Positions 59,981 to 64,000 of a stretch of 64,000 bases of DNA are shown in pieces. Below the pieces are notes generated by a model. It had not been told where the DNA came from. It searched no databases and worked only from the letters and a program-made list of their open reading frames with translations. A program made the translations under genes and the position numbers. This stretch comes from Pseudisothecium myosuroides (Eukaryota > Streptophyta > Bryopsida > Hypnales > Lembophyllaceae): contig OX637290.1 in assembly GCA_951799445.1 (NCBI GenBank), positions 5,272,501-5,336,500 of the forward strand, given 5' to 3'. Position 1 is the first letter of the stretch, and each line of letters starts with the position of its first letter.

Positions 59981-60059
59981 AGGTATACGACCTATTTCCA
60001 ACAATGTTAACTCCTAAAGTGCCAAGTAGCAAAGGCCTTCTTTGAGGCCGGTGTGAACT

Positions 60060-60980
60060 GATCCCCTTGCATGTCCCCGAGGGAAAATGCTGAAATTTTT
60101 TATTTTCCATGCATGATAAAATTTACAAATTTTGAATTCATATTTGCAATCATAGGCCCCAAATTAGCCTGGAGAGGTGTATAAGATAAATTAATCAAGA
60201 ACAAAGGGGGGGAGGGTTTTTTTTTTTTACATACATCCTTAGATTGACTTGAGGGATGAACGAGGGGGGCAATTCACCCCAACATTCTTTGAGCTTCTCA
60301 GAATTTGTTGTAAATTGAACAAAAAAAAAACATTTTGATAAGCTTTATCAATTTTTTTTGAATTGTAAAAGTACATATTCAAACTAGATATGTTAGAGAT
60401 TGCATGGGAAAAGAAATCACACTTACAGATTGAAAGATTGTAATGTTTGATCTTGAGGGTGTAAAAATTGTGAAAGTAATTTGAAGTCTTTTAGTCCTCT
60501 TTTCAAATGTCAAACCTAAAAAAATTGGTCAACAAAAAGAAATGAGGTTAAAGGACATAATATGCATAATTCCAATCAATTTACAACTTCTCAAAATCTA
60601 CTGTACAATCTTTTTAAATGAATTTTGAATGTGCTTTTTTCTTCAAGATCTAGTGTATTCAGTTGAGGTTCATTTCTAAGAGTCCTCAACACTAGAAAAT
60701 CAAGACTTGCAATGGACACCCTTGCATAAAATCATGAATAGAAAAATCATAATCATTCATATTCAAAATTGAATTTTTGATTTTAAAATTGGACTTCAAG
60801 AAGAATTTTTCAATAACATAAAGTGCAAAAAATAGTAATTTGGTAAGATTCGATTTAACTTCAAAATATTGTCGACAACAAATTTTGGTGCCTCGTGCAT
60901 TTAGGAGGTAAAGCACAAAAAAATTCATAACTTTGGAAACACACGATTAAAAAAAATTGAATGATATGTCTTTTAGAGCC
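60060..60980. other. AT-rich gene-free stretch
   Basis: No exon, RNA or repeat border was supported; homopolymer T and A runs are common. Confidence 0.45.
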
Positions 60981-60984
60981 CGGG

Positions 60985-61340
60985 TAGCCTCAAGAGCTCC
61001 AAAAAAACACTTTTCTAAGAAATAAAAAATTGAAATTGGTTTTCTAGATTTATATATACGTGGAAAGCTTTTAATTGTTCCATTTTGGTTAATGAGATGA
61101 AAGTTATGAAGAGTTTTAGTTTGCAAGGCAATTATGAAATCTCTACTCTAAAATAAACTTTGAAGTCCTTTATGTGATTCAATTTTCAATATTTTTGGAA
61201 AAAATAAAATCAAAGGATGTAGATTGTTTATTACAACATTACAACCGTTGGGATTGGCGTCTTTCAATTCCATAACTAAATTCTTAACAATTTAGTATTT
61301 TAAATCATTCTTTGCTTCTTTCTACTTACTATTATTTTCA
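60985..61340 (-). mobile_element. Internal fragment of family R1
   Basis: Near-collinear with 26650-27020 and 35855-36185: TTGAAATTGGTTTTCTAG, TATACGTGGAAAGC, GCAATTATGAAATCTCTACT, TTACAACATTACAACCGTTG and TTCTTTCTACTTACTATTAT. Both termini are missing. The stretch on its right to about 62090 shows no feature. Confidence 0.6.
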
Positions 61341-62094
61341 GGCATGAATATGAAAAAAAATCAATGAAATTTTTTATATGTATTCCCAACTTATTTCTTC
61401 AACATATTATAGAGAGTTGCAAGTTGTAGGATCTACACAATTTTGGATAAAAAGTTTGAAAGATGAAATCTAACCACTTGGGAAGAGTTGAAAATACATT
61501 TTTTTAAATCCAAGCATCACGATCTTGCAATTGGTAAGGTTTCTTATTGTGAAATTTTTGGTGGGTGTATTGTAACAAGTTAACTCTAGGATCCTATGTT
61601 GGGATTTGCTAGAAAATCAATATAGATGAAGACTTTAGCCTCGCTTTGGAGACTAATATTTTGAAGTAGTTTTGGTCCTATAAACATGAAAGAACTTGAG
61701 GTATTAAGCATTTTAGCATATGTCCAATTGAATGATGATTGGAAGATAATTTTTTCTTATGAAGAAATAGAAATAATGAAGAATGCATTTTTTTTTGTTA
61801 ATTTTCTACCAAATTTGGAATTACTAGAAATTAAAGAAGTGTAGATTACATTCTGACTTGTTCTTGATCTATAAATGAACATGTTTACAAGAAGTGCAAA
61901 ACTAAAACTGACCTTAGCAACTTTATTAGGTGTCAATGTGTTATTCTTCACACAATAATGAAAGCCCTAGTTGACATCATATACCTTTCATTTAGAAAAA
62001 TCGGTCACCCTATCTTACGCAAATGAGGCCTTAGTTGGAAACAAGTCGTATACTTTAAATAAGTTAAGGTGGGTACAACTTTAACAACCAAAGT

Positions 62095-62350
62095 TCTAAT
62101 TGAAGACCTTTCTTTCATTAAAAGAAAAAACACTCAAAATTGCCATTTCAATTGCTAAGAGTAAAAAAATTTGGAAAGTTGTTTTTATCACATATGTAAC
62201 CATAGGATTTGCACTAGAATAGTATAAAAATTTGTGGAAGAAATTTCAGAAATTTTGACCATGTGGATTGTAAGATATTTGCGTTTGAAGTGAAGTAAAC
62301 ATGTTTTGTACACAGTGGCAAACTAGTTTATGAAATTGAAAAAAAAACTA
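62095..62350 (+). mobile_element. Left fragment of family R1 in tandem with a full copy
   Basis: AAAAAACACTCAAAATTGCC, a GTAACCATAGGATTTGCACT block and GATTGTAAGATATTTGCGTT match the left third of R1. A full copy starts six bases further on with its own TTAA. Confidence 0.55.
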
Positions 62351-62355
62351 AATTG

Positions 62356-63740
62356 TTAATCCCTAAAGTCCCAAGGCCTTTTTTTCATGAAAAATATTCA
62401 AAAATGCCATTTCTATTGCAAAGTAGCAAAATATTTTAAAAACTAATCACCATATCTAACCATAGTATCTTGTAGTAGACTATTATAAAAAAAGTGTGGA
62501 AGAAATTTCATTAACTTTGACTGCAAAGATTGCACATTAGAAAAAATCTGAGCCCTGCGGAGGGCCGTTAAGAAAACTTGTTTCGGCGCCCCGCAGTGCA
62601 ATTACAAGAAAATAAAAATAAAAAAATATTTTTTTTTAAATAATTCTTTTTGAAAAAAAAATATTAAAAAAATATTAAAATATTAAAAAAATACTGAAAT
62701 CTGACGTGTCGCTGACGTGGCACAAGTAGTGCCACATCAGCTGCTGCCATTAAAAAATAATAAAAAATAAAAAACAATTTTAATTCCTCTGCAATTGCAC
62801 CGGGGGGGTTGAGAACTCGCGGCCCTTCCTTGGCCTGATTTTTTGTAATGAGATATTTGCATTTGAAGTGAAGAAAATAAGTGTTTTTTGCACCTTGCTT
62901 GAGTAGATTTTTTAGCTTTGACTTAAATTTTTTGTTCTACTAATTTTGAATTTTGAATTTTTATATGAAGGTTTGAGTTGAGAGTCAAGGATTTTTTATT
63001 AAACACAACAACACTTGACTTTCATTCTTAAGAAAATTATTAAGTAGAAATAGGTACAAAATAGAAGGAAAAAAAAATCATAGTAATAGCTCTAACATGG
63101 AATTGAAACACAATAATCCCAGCAATGAGATTGTTCTAGCAAACAAACTTAACCATGTGATTTATTATTTTTTAAGTTGTAAGAAAAGCATTGAGAAATG
63201 AATTTTATAAGTTATTTTTTGAAGAAAATGCTTAGAGTGCCCCCAATACAAGATTGTCTATAACTTTCTCATCACTAGATAAAATAGAATGAATCAAAGC
63301 TTCACATGTAGACAAAAAAAAATTAATCTTTGGACAAAAAACTAAAAAATTAAAAGATTCAATTTTTTGTGATATTTTGGTATTGCCTAGCAAACTACTT
63401 TATAGTCCATAACTTTTTCATTACTAGTCCAAATAGAATGAACCAAATCTTTTGATGTAGACAAAAACATTTTCTATAGGAAACAAAATTTTGAAAATCT
63501 TATTTTGACTTTTTGTATATTTTTTTGGTGTTGCCTAGCAAGCTCTATTTTGGGCTTAGGGTGTCATTGAAACTTTTGTTTTCATGCACCGATTAAAATA
63601 AAAACTATATTTTCTAAAAACTAATGTTTTTTTTTATCTTCCTAAAATAGCTTAAGAAGATCATGACAAAATTCAGACCTTAGGAACCTACCAAAAATCC
63701 ATTTTGTCCCCTGTAAGAACTATAGGACTTTAGTAGTTAA
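62356..63740 (+). mobile_element. Family R1 element with TTAA borders, carrying a nested MITE
   Basis: The left border is TTAA (62356-62359) then TCCCTAAAGTCCCAAGG. The right border is AGGACTTTAGTAG then TTAA (63737-63740). Length is 1385 bp including a nested 306 bp MITE, so about 1.08 kb without it. All R1 blocks are present. Immediately right of its TTAA is CCCTGGAACGCC, resembling the end of the 230 bp family. Confidence 0.8.
62540..62845. mobile_element. MITE nested in R1, TA duplication, 306 bp
   Basis: The ends are GAAAAAATCTGAGCC at the left and GGCCTGATTTTTTG at the right, complementary apart from few bases, with TA at 62538-62539 and 62846-62847. The core is A/T homopolymer-rich with an inner palindrome (TGACGTGGCAC...GTGCCACATCA). 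R1 text resumes on both sides (GATTGCACAT before and ATGAGATATTTGCATTTGAA after), matching the uninterrupted R1 text near 62265. Confidence 0.75.
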
Positions 63741-64000
63741 CCCTGGAACGCCTATATCCATGTCATTCTATAATTGAATTTACACCATAATGTTTGTCAT
63801 TGTAATATGCAAACATGGTGAAATTTTCAGATTTTTTGAGATAATTTTCTATTTGATGTGATTTTTCTTCATTTTTTCTTCAAAAATTCTCAAAAAAATC
63901 TAAATTTTTTCAGAAGTAAAGAAGACATGTAATTTCATCTCTGAAAAAGAAATATAATTTTTTTCTCAAACATATCTAATTGCAAAATGGTAGCAAACTA
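63737..64000. other. Window end, possible start of another 230 bp TTAA element
   Basis: TTAA then CCCTGGAACGCC resembles the left end of the 230 bp family. The following text does not clearly match its interior. No gene is seen to the end of the window. Confidence 0.3.

Overview
The window looks like nuclear DNA of a land plant. The evidence is one well-preserved multi-exon gene with GT-AG introns, a small protein with the plant-specific DUF3511 motif, a degraded plant B3 DNA-binding domain, LINE reverse-transcriptase tails, and tandem units carrying the plant telomere motif TTTAGGG. The species cannot be told from the sequence. Most of the window is AT-rich, gene-poor and made of old, nested, non-autonomous transposable elements.

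Layout. 0-2 kb: GC-richer DNA, probably the 5' part of a minus-strand gene that leaves the window at base 1. 2-7.3 kb: a pogo-type MITE, then a larger terminal-inverted-repeat element (family R3) containing two foldback elements and a LINE tail. 7.3-11 kb: AT-rich, no gene seen. 11.2-17 kb: the only clearly intact large gene, an NFRKB (INO80G-like) subunit of the INO80 chromatin remodeller, six coding exons and 1137 residues on the plus strand. 18.8-28 kb: repeat fragments, a multiply stopped protein remnant (21.1-22.1 kb) and degenerate tandem repeats. 29.8-30.1 kb: a small minus-strand DUF3511 gene with a very GC-rich upstream region. 30.7-45.6 kb: repeats, including a 1.3 kb foldback at 38.8-40.2 kb. 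45.8-51.1 kb: a duplicated first exon (one frameshifted, one intact), a LINE tail and a frameshifted B3 domain. 51.2-51.65 kb: tandem units with embedded telomere motifs. 52-64 kb: more elements, several nested.

The most notable signal is a set of non-autonomous elements (family R1, about 0.8-1.1 kb, and a 230 bp family) bounded by TTAA or CTAA on both sides, with inverted ends such as CCCCTAAAGTCCC or CCCTTGAACGACG. One R1 copy (59086-59980) sits in the second copy of a local duplication whose first copy keeps the unoccupied TTAA site, so target duplication can be read inside the window. TTAA duplication with CCC-starting ends is the piggyBac signature, which is unusual for land plants. No transposase gene is visible here, so the superfamily assignment is inference.

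The genes do not form a functional cluster. NFRKB acts in nuclear chromatin remodelling, DUF3511 has no known function, and the remaining coding remnants are decayed or unidentified.
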